NCBI RefSeq assembly: GCF_048569485.1
Contig: NC_134353.1
Coordinates: forward strand, 709,232,430 to 709,296,429
Direction: 5' to 3'
From: Anomaloglossus baeobatrachus
Lineage: Eukaryota; Chordata; Amphibia; Anura; Aromobatidae
Length of the DNA: 64,000 nt
The notes beneath the pieces are model-generated. The model ran no database searches. It had not been told where the DNA came from and saw only the letters and a program-made list of their open reading frames with translations. Position numbers and translations under genes: made by a program. This document shows positions 12,190-23,652 of the stretch, one piece after another. Each line of letters starts with the position of its first letter. Positions within the stretch are counted from its first letter, which is position 1.

Positions 12190-12500
12190 ATATAAGTAGA
12201 AGGATCGCCACTCAAAAAAAAAAAATTATAGTTGCAGAATTTATTCTATATCTTTCAATCCATTTTCATTCCATTTTCTTTCAAAAATTAAATGCAAGAT
12301 GACACACGTTTCGGTCTAGAGATGCAGATCTTTTTCAAATCATATATATATGATATATGATTTGAAAAATGACTGCACCTCTAGACCGAAACGTGCATCA
12401 TCTTGCATTTAATTTTGAAAGAAAATGGAATGAAAATGGATTGAAAGATATGGAATAAATTCTGCAACTATAAAGAATTTTTTTGTGAATGCCGATCCTT
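12190..12500. repeat. long imperfect palindrome
   Basis: Left arm (about 12195-12335) and right arm (about 12355-12500) are inverted copies sharing 'ttgcagaatttattctatat', 'attttcattccattttcttt', 'aaatgcaagatga' and 'acgtttcggtctagag'. The centre is 'tcatatatatatgatatatga'. It is a foldback repeat or an element reduced to its two inverted arms. No coding content. Confidence 0.7.
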
Positions 12501-12877
12501 CTCCCTATAATATTATTACAGCCGTTATCATGATGGTGGTTTTTACTGTCCAAATGAGAGTTTGGTTTCTCTGCTGTATGGTGGTAGTTGCAGAAATTGA
12601 TCAAATAAAAACGACCGCACACAACACAATAAGAATTACAGCGTTAAATGGCAAGTGCATATATTATAATTGTGTGTAGGTCATATGAATATAGTAGACC
12701 TACGGGAATGAAAGGAGGCACCAATTTTTTCAACAATAAAATTCTAAGAAAAAATCGATTAGGTGAAAAATAGCAAATTTTATTAATAGTTTAAAAATAA
12801 TGACTGCCAACTAGCAGTATGACTTGAAAACAGGGGCATCACATGAATAAATACATAAAAAATCAAACACAGGTATA

Positions 12878-13477
12878 CAGTGGAACCTTGAGTTACGAGC
12901 ATAATTAGTTCCGGGAGTGAGCTCTGAAACCAAGTTACTCTTATATCAAAGCAAATTTTCCCATAGGAAATATTTGAAACACAGACAACCCAAAAATATT
13001 TACTGTACAAACTTATCACAGTAATACAAAATAATGTTCTGTATTCATATAAAATTATTAACGTGCAATAATACAAAATACTGTACAGTGCAGTAAAAAA
13101 CATATAAAGCAAATTAAACTGCACTTTAGCTTACAATAAAGTTGTTGGTGTGCGAGAGATACAGTACAAGCAATGTGCTATACTGGTTAGCAGAAAGAAA
13201 GTACAAGACTATATCTACAAATGCAAATTGATAGAAATGCTATATAGAATATACTGTACAATGGTATACTGTATACAGTATACAGTACATATGTACAGAA
13301 AGTTACCTCCAGTGCAGGTCAGAGAGCGGTGAAAGGACAGAACTAGACGTGTGCACGGTGAATAATTGCTCTTATTCCAAAGCATTGCTCTTAAACCAAG
13401 TTACAAATTTGTAAAAAGCTTTGCTTGTCTTGCAAAACACTCTCAAACCAAGTTACTCTTAAACCAAGGTTTCACTG
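12878..13477. mobile_element. pogo/Tigger-like MITE
   Basis: Left end CAGTGGAACCTTGAGTTACG and right end, read inwards, CAGTGAAACCTTGGTTTAAG. Flanked by TA (12876-12877 and 13478-13479). Terminal CAGTGRAACCT plus a TA target fits pogo/Tigger-group DNA transposons. Length 600 bp. Blocks of 'aaaccaagttactctta' occur near both ends. No transposase frame. Confidence 0.75.
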
Positions 13478-14052
13478 TACTGCAAGAGTATAAGATACAA
13501 TAATTCCAAAATGCAGGAGGAAAAACAATTGGCTGAAAAAAATCAGGGTCAGTAAGAGTACAACACAGTGTGAAAAAGGAATAGAAGACAGAGTTCATAA
13601 ATTGAAACACGTAAGTCATAGATGTAATATGAGCAGTGGCGTACCGTCAATAGAGGCAGACCACACCACTGCTATGGGGCCCGTGAGCTGGAGGCAGGAG
13701 GGAGGGGCCCGGCCGCTGACAGCGAAGGCCTCTCCCCTTTCATCTCTCAGCTCACCGGGCCCCAGGGGGCGGGGCCGCCATCAGGGCAATGAGGGGGCCC
13801 GAGTCGCTCATAGAGAGCTGCCTTCTCTCCTACTCTGCACTCATTTATGTGATCAGTGCAGAACAGGAAATGTACTATGGAGGCTGCGGTGAAGGACCTG
13901 TCAGGTCACTAATCATGTGCCTGATCACATGACCAGTGAACATGCAGGTCCTGCTGTTCAGCTGCTGCAGCCTCCGTGCAAGTCCCTGTGGTTTCTCTCC
14001 TGCGCTGCACCTACCAGAACTGCAAGATGAGGTAATAATGTTTAGTGTGTAT

Positions 14053-15015
14053 AACTGTGCATGTCTCTGTCTGTCTCTTTCCCTGTCAGTCTGTCTCTCT
14101 CATTGCCTGTCTGTCTCTCTCATTCCTTGTCTGTCTCTCTCATTCCCTGTCTGCCTCTCTCATTCCTTGTCTGTCTCTCTCATTCCCTGTCTGTCTCTCT
14201 CATTCCCTGTCTTTATCTCTCATTCCTTGTCTGTCTCTCTCATTCCCCATCTGCCTCTCTCATTCCTTGTCTGTCTCTCTCATTCCCTGTCTGTCTCTCT
14301 CATTCCTTGTCTGTTTCTCTCATTCCCTGTCTGTCTCTCTCATTCCTTGTCTGTCTCTCTCATTCCCTGTCTGTCTCTCTCATTCCCTGTCTGTCTCTCT
14401 CATTCCCTGTATGTTTCTCTCATTCCCTGTCTGTCTCTCTCATTCCTTGTCTGTCTCTCTCATTCCCTGTCTGTCTCTCTCATTCCTTGTCTGTCTCTCC
14501 CATTCCCTACCTGTCTTTCTCATTCCCTGTGTGTCTCTCTCGTTCCCTGTCTGTCTCTCATTCCCTGTCTGTCTCTCTCATTCCCTGTCTGTCTCTCTCG
14601 TTCCCTATCTGTCTCTTTCCCTGCCAGTCTGTTTCTTTCCCTGCCAGTCTTTCTCTCTCTTTCCCTCTCTGTCTGTCTCTCTCTCTTTCTGTCTCTCTCT
14701 CTTTCCTTGTCTGTCTCTGTCTGTCTCATTCCCTGTCTGTCTCTATCTCTCTCTATCTCTCTCTGTCTCTCCACCGATATCATATTACCTCACACATAAA
14801 CTTCTTACACGAAGAATGTCCTTTGTTGCCTATAGCAACGACTCACAGCACCTACTAATGACCTGTACCTCCCAGCTCCATTGACTTTAATATAAGGAAT
14901 TTTTTTTATGAATAACTGTGAAGTGCAGCGTTATATTTTCCCCTCAAAAAATAGTCTATGAGTAACATGAGGTGTCTGTGCAAAATATCGTGATTGTAAA
15001 TGAGACAATGCGAAT
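14053..15015 (-). mobile_element. diverged Helitron copy, inverted
   Basis: Read on the minus strand, 14880-15015 aligns with the 5' part of the Helitron at 15043. Both have 'TTTTGCA', 'AYACCTC', 'TCATAGRCTATKTTTTGAGG', 'AGTTATTCA' and 'AATGGAGCTGGGAG'. The rest is a pyrimidine-rich minisatellite matching the purine-rich one inside 15043-16433. No CTRR end or terminal hairpin was found near 14050, so the 3' end seems lost. The left limit is uncertain. Confidence 0.6.
14060..14765. repeat. 20-bp CT-rich minisatellite
   Basis: About 35 variants of 'ctgtctgtctctctcattcc', phase-locked near 20 bp through most of the array and fading into shorter CT repeats. All three plus-strand frames are open over about 800 bp, which is a property of the repeat and not evidence of a gene. 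Confidence 0.9.
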
Positions 15016-15042
15016 TCCTATAGCAGACACACACACAGTATA

Positions 15043-16433
15043 TCTAATATATAAAGCTGAATGTGTGTATGTGTGTGTGTATGTATGTATGTATGTGTGT
15101 GTGTATGTCCGGGATTGGCATCCGCACCGTTGCAGCTACAGCCACAAAATTTTGCAGACTCACACCTCTGGACCCCGAGAGCGTCATAGGCTATGTTTTG
15201 AGGGGAAATTTTAACCCCGCTCTTTACAGTTATTCACCAAAAAACCTGCCTCCATTAAAGCGAATGGAGCTGGGAGCCATAGTGCAGCCACAGCCAGAAC
15301 TTCAGAAGAATGCGCAGCCACGCCCTTATATGGAATGTTGGCGTGTCACAATGCAGCCAGGGAAAGAGACAGACACAGACAGGGAAAGAGGCAGACACAG
15401 ACAGGGTAAGAAACAGACATAGACAGGGTAAGAGACAGACACAAAGAGACAGACACAGACAAAGAGACAGACTGACAGGGAAAAAGACAGACAGGGAAAG
15501 AGAGGGAAAGAGAGAGACAGGTTAAGAGACAGACACAGACAGGTAAAGAGACAGACAGACAAAGAGACAGAAAGACACAGGGAAACAGACAGACAGGGAA
15601 AAAGAGGGAAAGAGACAGACAGAGAAAGAGAGGGAAAGAGACAGACAGGGAAAGAGACAGACAGGGAAAGTGACAGAGATAGATAGACACACAGACAGGG
15701 AAAGAGATTGAGACAGACGGAGAAAGAGACAGAGACAGTCAGAGACAGACAGGGAAAGAGACAGACAGACAAAGAGATAGAGAGAGACAGGGAAAGAGAC
15801 AGACAGACAAAGATAGAGAGAGAGACAGAGATATATATACATAGGGGGAGACAGACAGAGAATGGGAAAGAAACAGAGAGACAGTTACTATCGTTAATAT
15901 ATAAAGAGACAGACACAGACAAAGAGACAGACTGACAGGTAAAGAGACAGAGACAGACAAAGAGACAGAGACAGACACAGGGAAACAGACAGGGAAAGAA
16001 AGGGAAAGAGACAGACAGGGTAAGAGACAGACAAAGACAGGTAAAGAGACAGACAAAGAGACAGACACAGGGAAAGAGACAGACAGGGAAAGAGAGGGAA
16101 AGACACAGACAGGAAAAGTGACAGAGATACATAGACAGACAGGGAAAGAAATAGATAGACAGACAGGGAAAGAGATTGAGACAGACGGAGAAAGAGACAG
16201 AGACATTCAGAGACAGACAGGGAAAGAGAAAGACAGACAAAGAGATAGAAAGAGAGACAGAGAGATATATACAGAGGGGGAGACAGACAGAGAATGGGAG
16301 AGAAACAGAGAGACAGTTACTATCCCGGGCGTTAATACATTCGATTTATACATTCTATCCCGGGAATGTTAATACATTCTATTTTGTTAACAACAGTTAT
16401 TAACCCGGGCGAAAAGCCGGGTAGTACAGCTAG
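15043..16433 (+). mobile_element. non-autonomous Helitron
   Basis: Starts TCTAATATATAAAGC after host A (15042) and ends CTAG (16430-16433) before host T. This A/T insertion without target duplication, a TC start and a CTRR end is the Helitron signature. A hairpin lies just before the end (ACCCGG 16403-16408, loop GCGAAAAG, CCGGGT 16417-16422). A conserved 5' region of about 310 bp is followed by a purine-rich minisatellite. No Rep/helicase frame. Confidence 0.88.
15355..16320. repeat. GA-rich minisatellite inside the Helitron
   Basis: Irregular tandem blocks of 'agacagacagggaaagagac'. Larger duplications of several hundred bases are visible: the stretch near 15690-15890 recurs near 16160-16320, including 'acagagaatggga'. 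Open frames on both strands here are low-complexity shadows. Confidence 0.85.
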
Positions 16434-17074
16434 TGTATATATATACACACACAGCTTTATATATTAGATATATGCATACGGCTGATGATTCTGTCTGGGG
16501 CTCCGGTGCATGCAGCTTTTTTCAGGCTGTCAAAATGACGACTAACGGTTAAGGTTTGATTGGTGAGGACTGTTTGCAGAATTGGAGATTGGAGTGATGG
16601 TGGGACTGTGGAAGGTTGGAGGTAAGTATGCAAAGGAGGATCCCCGCTTACGCGTTAAATGCATCACCTGGGACCTTTCTCTGGAGGATGGGGCCGTCAC
16701 CAAGCAGCTGATTAACGCCGCTGGGAGCCGGCACTGTTTGTATAGCCTGCAGAATGGCCAATGCAGAGATTCAGACTCGCCCACTCTGCACACTGTGCAC
16801 GGCCTGTTCTGAAGAGGAGGGAGTGGCCAGGCAGCAGCTTCTTCTAGTGAGAGATGCCAGGAGGAGAACAGCCAATTAGGAGAGGGGGCAGGGCTTGTTC
16901 AGTACAGCCGCGGGAGAATGAAATGATGAAAAGGAAAACTGTGCAGGAGTGAAGAAGGAGTAGAGACTACAGAAAAGAGAGAAAAGCAAACAGAGAGCAG
17001 AAAAACCAGTGAGAAGTGGAGAATAGAAGGAATAGAAAGACAAAGCAGAGGACAGGAGGGTTGCCCCTGTGCTG

Positions 17075-17430
17075 TGCCATAACTGTGTGTGTTGTCCCAT
17101 GCTGTGCCATCACTGTGTGTGTTGCCCCTGTGCTGCTGTGCCATCACTGTGTGTGTGTTGCCTCTGTGCTGCTGTGCCATCACTGTGTGTGTGTTGCCCC
17201 TGTGCTGTGCCATCACTGTGTGTGTGTTGCCCTGTGCTGTGCATCACTGTGTGTGTGTTTTGCCCCTCTGCTGTGCCATCACTGTGTGTGTTGACCCTGT
17301 ACTGTGCCATCACTGTCTGTGTGTGTGTTGCACCTGTGCTGTGCCATCACTGTGTGTGTGTTGCCCCTGTGCTGTGCCATCACTGTGTGTGTTGCCCCTG
17401 TGCCATCACTCTGTGTGTGTATTATCCCTT
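17075..17430. repeat. about 30-bp GT-rich minisatellite
   Basis: About 11 units of 'gtgccatcactgtgtgtgtt' plus 'gcccctgtgct', varying by a few bases. The open frames through it are repeat artefacts. Confidence 0.85.
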
Positions 17431-17460
17431 TACTTTCTAGAATTTTACTATAGTTCCTAA

Positions 17461-17879
17461 GGCTATGTGCCCACGGGAGATTAAACCTGCGGATTTATCT
17501 GCGGAAAATCCATGGATTTTCTGCATTTTCCAGATAAATCCGCAGGTTTCAGCATGTACAGACACTCCCCATGTTACCCTGTGGGACATGGGGAGTGCTG
17601 TGTCCATGCTGTGGATACGTGTGACTGCGGACCATGCTGCGGATGTCACGCAGCCGCACGTAATTGCATGTCAATTATTTTTGCGCCATTACCTGCGGAA
17701 ATCCCGGCCCTCCACTATGGAGATAGAGGTCGGGAATTCCGCAGGTTTACTGCAGCTATTTCGCTGTATTACCGCAGCAAAAAATAGCTGCGGATTCCGG
17801 CGAGCAGCGGCGGGAAACCTGTGGATGTACAGTACCTGCGGATATATCTGCCGGTACAAACTCCCGTGGGCACATAGCC
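17461..17879. mobile_element. Harbinger-like MITE (GGCTATGTGCCCACGG ends)
   Basis: Left end GGCTATGTGCCCACGGGAG and right end CTCCCGTGGGCACATAGCC are exact inverted copies, 19 bp, flanked by TAA (17458-17460 and 17880-17882). Length 419 bp. The perfect ends suggest it is one of the younger insertions inside the hAT element. Confidence 0.85.
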
Positions 17880-18383
17880 TAAGGCTATATAGAGGGTCAT
17901 AATCGTTACCATTAAATGGGGGAGACAGATGTGAAAATTTATATTGTGTGCGGTGAGGGGCACGAAGGAGGACAACGCTACTTTAGGCCAAGTGCACATA
18001 TTGCAAATTTTTTAGGGATCTGCGGTGTGAATCCACTGGTCTTGGTACAGTGGCCTTTGCTCATTAACAGGACGGTGGTTATATTCAGACTCTATGTGGT
18101 GATATTTGGTCATGGTGTGGTGGCATTATTTTGCAATGTATTATTGGTCTTTATATGGTGGGTGATGTTCAGTAACACTATGTAGTAGTATGTGTTATTT
18201 CTGACTATAAGCCGACCCCAGTAACGCATGCTGGCCCCCAGTAACGTGTGCCGGCCCCCAGTAGCATGTATAATGATTAGTATGATAATATTTTGTTTTT
18301 GTTTTTTTTTTATCGGTGGGGGGGCCCCATCCAGACTCTTGCTATGGGGCCCCATGATTTCTATGTATGCCCCTGAATATGAG

Positions 18384-19020
18384 TGTACTCAGTTGTATGC
18401 TATCCAATAACTATCCAAACTGTATAGGAAAAGGAGCGTTAGCGTTTAAGAGGAATATCGTGTGACAACAGTGCACTAAGTATGTATCACTATAATATAA
18501 GAAAAAGTTTACTGTTAATGTTCATCTGACGTGGTGTAATTTAGTATACAACAGACAAAGAAAATAAATCGATCAGAAAATGTTGTATGGAGGTATTATT
18601 GAGTGTTTTTCCCAAAAGGAGGGAAGGGGAATAAGAATAGGACCGAGAAAAAAATAAATATTATAAATAATAATAAATAATAGAAAAAAATAATAAAAAA
18701 CAGCCAATGGTATGTATAGCAATCATGTAATTGCTATAGCCATAGTATATATCATTGTTTTAGTGATATAGAGCTGGTTATTGGTATTATTAGGGGCCAG
18801 AAAACAATATGCATTGCCAATAGTACTTGTATCAATATATATAGCAGCTGTGGCTTTAGTACATGTTACTATTATGCTAATGATATAGCTATAGAAAAGA
18901 GGCATGGTGCAATTACAGCATAAGGTGTCCTAATTGCTGCATGTGTTATTCACTTTATCAGGAACTAGATATAGAGAGAAGCCTCCCAGATATAAACATG
19001 ATAAATATGATAAATAGAAG
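18384..19020. other. AT-rich stretch, nothing recognised
   Basis: AT-rich sequence with short runs of 'aataataaataa'; no gene or repeat ends that I can support. Confidence 0.4.
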
Positions 19021-19029
19021 AAGTTTTTT

Positions 19030-19487
19030 TTACCTGTGCAGTAGAGGACCTGTGTGCACATGTGATGCCAGCCCCGACGCACACGTTTCGGCGTCACCTT
19101 CGTCAGTGACACAGAAACGGACAGTGCAAAAAGTGTGTGTTTTGCACGGATGTGTGAAAAAGGCCTTTGTGACATAAAATGCTTTTCTATACTCACCTAT
19201 ATCCACCGCTGATGTCTTCAACACTCCTGTCACTTGCTTCTGCGCCTGCTCATTATGCTCATCCCAACCCCTCGGACCAGAAGCAGCAGCAGCGCCAGAG
19301 ACATCAGCACCATGGACTGGTAAGTATAGAAGTTCATGTTGTCCGTGTGCTATGCGGATGTCACATGCATAGCACACTAACAGCACAAACTGAACACACA
19401 TACGTACACACGCACACACATACGCACCTACACCACGGACCACGCAAAATGTGTGTGTTTTGCACGGACATGTGAAAGAGGCCTAAT
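19030..19487. mobile_element. degraded Harbinger-like MITE remnants
   Basis: Two right-end-like blocks, 'gcacggatgtgtgaaaaaggcct' (about 19145) and 'gcacggacatgtgaaagaggcct' (about 19461), resemble the ends of the GGCC...GGCC MITE family. No clean matching left end or target duplication is seen, so this is a remnant or composite. Confidence 0.4.
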
Positions 19488-20048
19488 ACAGCAATTTCAA
19501 GTGACCAAATAGTTCAATTTATATTTTAAATATTTTAAGTCTTGAATAAAATCAGTCTGTCACCCCTAAACCTGAAATTGATCTACATAGACTTTCATAC
19601 AGGGGACTGTAGATTTCAGTAAATTTGTTTACTATATAAAAACAAATTTATTACATATGTAAATGAGGGGGCTTTGGTGCACCCAATGTGGCCAAGTTCT
19701 TGGTGTACCATTTCACCTCCTCAGTTACATCTACCCATATGGTGATTGATAGTGATCACTTTGGAATGTTGTCTGATCTAAATCTACAGTCCTGTACATA
19801 CTGACACTGCAGGATTTAAGAGCACACAGAGTGTCAGTGTGTGCTGGGGCCGAGTCCTCATCCCACTCCTGTGTGTAGCAAATACTCAGGACCGGCTCCA
19901 GGTTTTTGTAGGTCCTGGGTGAATGAGTCGTAAACACGCACATACACAGATATGTACCCATACAGCAGACCTGGGCAAGGTCTACTGTCTGTGACAGTCT
20001 TTGCAGAAAGTTGGAGGCGTGGTGCCCCTTTTTCTCCTGTTTGGCGGG

Positions 20049-20441
20049 AACTTTTCAAATGACACACGCGTGCCGTACTGACGACATCAGGGCATGCACA
20101 TGTGTCACAGAGAATGGTGCCGGGCAGGGAACAGATGACAGATTCCTGCGTTCCGCTGCCTACACTGTGTAGAGCTTCAGGTTCGCTCCCTACCCTTGCT
20201 TGCCAGTCAGTAATGAGGGCAATTTGACCTGTTCTCTGGAGCTCCAGGCTCCGGGGGAGTCCTGGCCAGATCGCCCTCATCACACGCTGCGTGCTGGGCA
20301 GGGAGCGATCCTGAAGTTCCGCACAGTGTAGGCAGCGGAGCGCAGGAATCTTTTCTCTGTTCCCTGCCTGGCAGCTTTCTCTGTGATGCACGCGCGCCCT
20401 GATGTCATCAGTACGGCGCACGTGTGTCATTTGAAAAGTTT
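20049..20441. repeat. 390-bp imperfect inverted repeat (foldback)
   Basis: Outer ends 'aacttttcaaatgacacac' and 'gtgtgtcatttgaaaagtt' are exact inverted copies. The arms continue inwards with interruptions (crg..cgtactgacgacatcagg against cctgatgtcatcagtacggc, and ggcagggaacag, gcctacactgtg, gggcaat). The whole can fold into one long hairpin. The 213-codon minus frame across it is an artefact of the symmetric GC-rich sequence. Confidence 0.75.
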
Positions 20442-20632
20442 CAAGAAGCAGCACCAGCCAGGCCTGTACGGAGAGAAGCAACTGCAGGGGCCCCCACAAG
20501 AACAGCAGCGATGCAGCCAGGGCCCGTAAAAGAGAAAAAGCAGTTCAGCGGGAGGCCTGTATGGAGGTGCCTGAGGAGGGGACAATAAGGAGGGAGAGGT
20601 GAGTGGTGACTAATAACGTAAGGAGGGGACAA

Positions 20633-21465
20633 TGGGGGGGTAACTGGTGACTAATATTGGGGGTGTAGTGATGTAGTATATGGGAATGTAGTGATGTAGT
20701 TTTACAGGTGTAGTATATAGGGTTGTAGCGGTGTAGTTTATTACAGGTGCAGTATATGGGGGGGTGTAGTGATGTCGTATATTACAGGTGAAGTATATAG
20801 TGGGGTAGTATATAGAGGTGTAGTGATGTAGTTTATTACAGGTGTAGTATATAGTGGTGTAGTATATAGAGGTGTAGTGATGTAGTTTATGACAGGTGGA
20901 GTATATAGTGGTGTAGTGCATGGTGGTGTAGTGATGTAGTTTATTACAGGTGTAGTATATAGTGGTGTAGTATATGGGGGTGTAGTATATGGTGGTGTAG
21001 TATATGGGGGTTGTAGTGATGTAGTATATGGGTGATGTAGTATATGTAGTATATAGGGGTGTAGTATATAGGGGTGTAGTGGTGTAGTTTGTTACAGGTG
21101 TAGTATATGGTGGTGTAGTGATGTAGTATATTACAGGTGTAGTATATAGGGGTGTAGTATATGCCAGCATAGTGATGTAGTTTTACAGGTGTAGTATATG
21201 GGGATGCAGTGATGTAGTATATTACAAGTGTAGCATATGGGGATGTAGTATATTACAGGTGTCGTATATGGGGGTGTAGTGATGTAGTATATTACAGGTG
21301 TAGTTTATAGGGGTGTAGTATATGGGAGTATAGTGATGTAGTTTTACAGGTGTAGTATATGGGGATGCAGTGATGTAGTATATTACAAGTGTAGTATATG
21401 GGGATGTGGTATATTACAGATGTAGAAATTGGGGGTGTAGTGATGTAGTATATTACAGGTCTAAA
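20633..21465. repeat. irregular minisatellite of 'gtgtagtatatgggg' type
   Basis: About 830 bp of degenerate units such as 'ggtgtagtgatgtagttta' and 'ttacaggtgtagtatatgg'. Higher-order repeats are visible near 21120-21440. Non-coding. Confidence 0.85.
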
Positions 21466-21847
21466 CAAAATGCTCCGTAACACCATACAATAGGTAATGG
21501 GGGTATAGATTCTACCGAATCCCGACATATGGCACAAACTCAAAGACATAGTATTAGGAAGAAAAGGCAGAAAGATTTTAAAGTGCAAAAAGCGATACAA
21601 AAGTTTATTTAAGACACAAGTTGGACATCCATATTCAGTAAAAACATATTAAAATGCCAGGGTCAGGCCCCCCATATGTATCGATAGAGATCCATGATAT
21701 GACATGTTTTATCAAAATTAACAAAGTAAATGAAATGTCAATATATAAAGAACTCCATATTGGAGTGTATCCATGCTGAGCACAGCATCACAGGATCCCA
21801 TATACAGTTTCAGTGGCATACACAATAAATACAGTAGAAAATCTACT

Positions 21848-21957
21848 ATGAAAGATAGTAGGGAGGCCAGGTCACTGGAAAAACCTCAAGAAGATCGCCC
21901 ATCTTCTTGAGGTTTTTCCAGTGACCTGGCCTCCCTATTTACCTTACTATCTTTCAT
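21848..21957. repeat. near-perfect 110-bp hairpin
   Basis: Left arm 21848-21895 (atgaaagatagta...aagat) pairs with right arm 21901-21957 across a 5-base loop. The right arm has about 9 extra bases (atttacctt region) that would bulge out; otherwise the pairing is nearly complete over about 46 bp. It could be a relic of two inverted element ends. A small-RNA precursor is only a possibility, with no other support. Confidence 0.65.
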
Positions 21958-22099
21958 GGCCAGTCGCTGCACACATGATCACAAAGCAATGGGTGCATGA
22001 TGGTGACAGGACATGAGAATACACACAATGTCAGAGTGCTTTCACAATGCTTTTGGCCCCAGTTCAGTGACCCCATCGGGGCATGCGTATCAACATCTT

Positions 22100-22345
22100 G
22101 CAAAATAGAATTCAGACGGGTATTGGAATGGTGCAGACAGAGTCACAGTGCCCTCTTTCAAGCACCATTTTTAAATATATACACCTCCTGGAATCGGCCA
22201 TCCTGACGCAGTAGACTGTATCTGGGTATCCGCCTCCAGTAGGCATATATGTCCGAAAATGGTACACAAACAGAATGCACGGTGATTCCATCTGCACCAT
22301 TCTAGTCAATGGCCCGGTGACGCATACGTTCGAATCCCGTTTTAC
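22100..22345. repeat. foldback interspersed repeat
   Basis: The blocks 'ggtgcagacagagtcacagtg' (about 22130) and 'cacggtgattccatctgcacc' (about 22279) are inverted relatives, suggesting a MITE-like repeat. The string 'acgttcgaatcccg' at its right side resembles a tRNA T arm, but no cloverleaf can be built around it. Confidence 0.4.
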
Positions 22346-22722
22346 AAGAAGTTAAAAAGTAAGCCCTGACAGGACCACTGAGCGGGGGGACAAGAACAGT
22401 GTGAAGCACCTTAGTGTGTGTACGGTTTCCACTACCTCTCCTGTCAGCATCGACTTCTTACTGCTGTGTAATCCTGAGTGCAGCTACATACAGAAGAGGG
22501 GGAAGAAAACTCTGCCCTGCATGCACACTAACACTGTGTGTATGGCTTCTACAATGTCAGAATATACAAGGCTGAAAATTTGATGAATGCAGTGCTTCTT
22601 TCGATCCTGTCGATTACCATGAGGGGCAAGATGATAATTGAGCAGGCTGAATGGGGCACCGAGCACTTGAGCATGGTAAGAGGGCATCAAGGCCTCCTCA
22701 CTGACATATGTAATAAAATAGC

Positions 22723-22768
<46 letters not shown>

Positions 22769-22772
<4 letters not shown>

Positions 22773-23000
22773 CTGTAGTACCCGGTGTTGCTCGGGATAG
22801 TAACTGTCTCTCTCCCAGTCTCTGTCTGTCTGTCTCTCTATCTCCCTGTCTGTCTCTTTCCTTGTCTGCTTCTGTTTGTCTCTGTCTGTCTCTCTCTGTC
22901 TGTGTGTCTCTTTCCCTGTCTGCCTCTGTCTGTCTCTGTCTGTCTCCTATCCTCCTATCCATCCTAGAATATATGTCCCCATCCTGGGATCCTTTTTGGT
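22769..23000 (-). mobile_element. Helitron 3'-end fragment
   Basis: On the minus strand it ends CCCGAGCAACACCGGGTACTACAGCTAA: a CCCG...CGGG hairpin, then CTAA, with host T next (a TA run at 22727-22768). The CT/GA-rich minisatellite beside it (about 22800-22955) matches those of the two Helitron copies at 14-16.4 kb. The 5' end was not found; a degenerate 'cccatcctg' repeat follows up to about 23100. Confidence 0.7.
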
Positions 23001-23355
23001 AAATATGTCCACCATCCTGATACAGTATATATCTCCCCATCCTAGGCCCCATCCTGGTATTTATGTCCCCATCCTGGGTTCCTTGCTATTATATATGTAC
23101 CTCCAGCTGAAGTAGGCACTAGGGTCAGCAATCATAATCGTTATGCCTCTGTATAACACATTTCATTGTTCTATGTAGTGAATAAATGTTTTTCTTATAC
23201 ATATGTACATGTATTATACATACATAGGTTTAATGATGTTGTTTTCTAGATAAAATATTCTACATATATCATTGCAATATAAATCTCAGCATTTGTGACG
23301 TAAGCATAACTTAGAATAGAAAAAAACACATTTTCATAATGATACAAATAATTGC

Positions 23356-23361
23356 TTTATT
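23356..23361 (-). terminator. polyadenylation signal of C1
   Basis: AATAAA on the minus strand about 290 bp past the C1 stop. The surrounding sequence is homologous to the signal-bearing sequence after the other constant exons. Confidence 0.6.
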
Positions 23362-23652
23362 AATTTGAAAAAGATAAAACAGACATAGAAAGCAGATTTC
23401 ATCTTGGTGGCAGCTTTCATTATGTGAAAGCCCAGATATACAGTCAATACCAAACTATAAGAAGTAACAGAGCATTACTCAGTCAAACTAAAAAAAAAAT
23501 ATCTTTTTTGATATTCTATAATTTATTGTATCAGAGAAGATAATTAATGGCTGGTGGTCATACATTATGACAATAATGATAAATGCTTTAAAATCACTGT
23601 GTTATAGTCTAACAACATCATTGAAGTGGTAAACAGAGCGGTGTGTACACTA

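Larger units (their letters stand above)
13634..18375. mobile_element. hAT-type element, 4.7 kb, with nested insertions
   Basis: Ends CAGTGGCGTA (13634) and, inverted, CAGGGGCATA (18375) are flanked by the identical 8-bp sequence AATATGAG at 13626-13633 and 18376-18383. An 8-bp target duplication and CAG ends fit the hAT superfamily. No transposase is visible. Much of the interior is made of later insertions: two Helitron copies (about 14053-16433) and a MITE (17461-17879), plus minisatellites. It is a non-autonomous hAT shell filled by other elements. Confidence 0.7.

Noticed and set aside
14045-14884. Long open frames of 265-287 codons on the plus strand, and similar ones at 15326-16240 on the minus strand
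   Set aside because: They are translations of CT/GA minisatellites; all frames are open because the repeat has no stop codon. Serine/leucine/cysteine-rich periodic peptides are not evidence of genes.
19858-20499. 213-codon minus-strand open frame
   Set aside because: It runs through a GC-rich inverted repeat and no residues resemble a known domain; repeat artefact.
22310-22345. T-arm-like string 'acgttcgaatcccg' suggesting a tRNA gene or tRNA-derived SINE
   Set aside because: No acceptor stem, D arm or anticodon arm can be placed around it, and it belongs to a foldback repeat.
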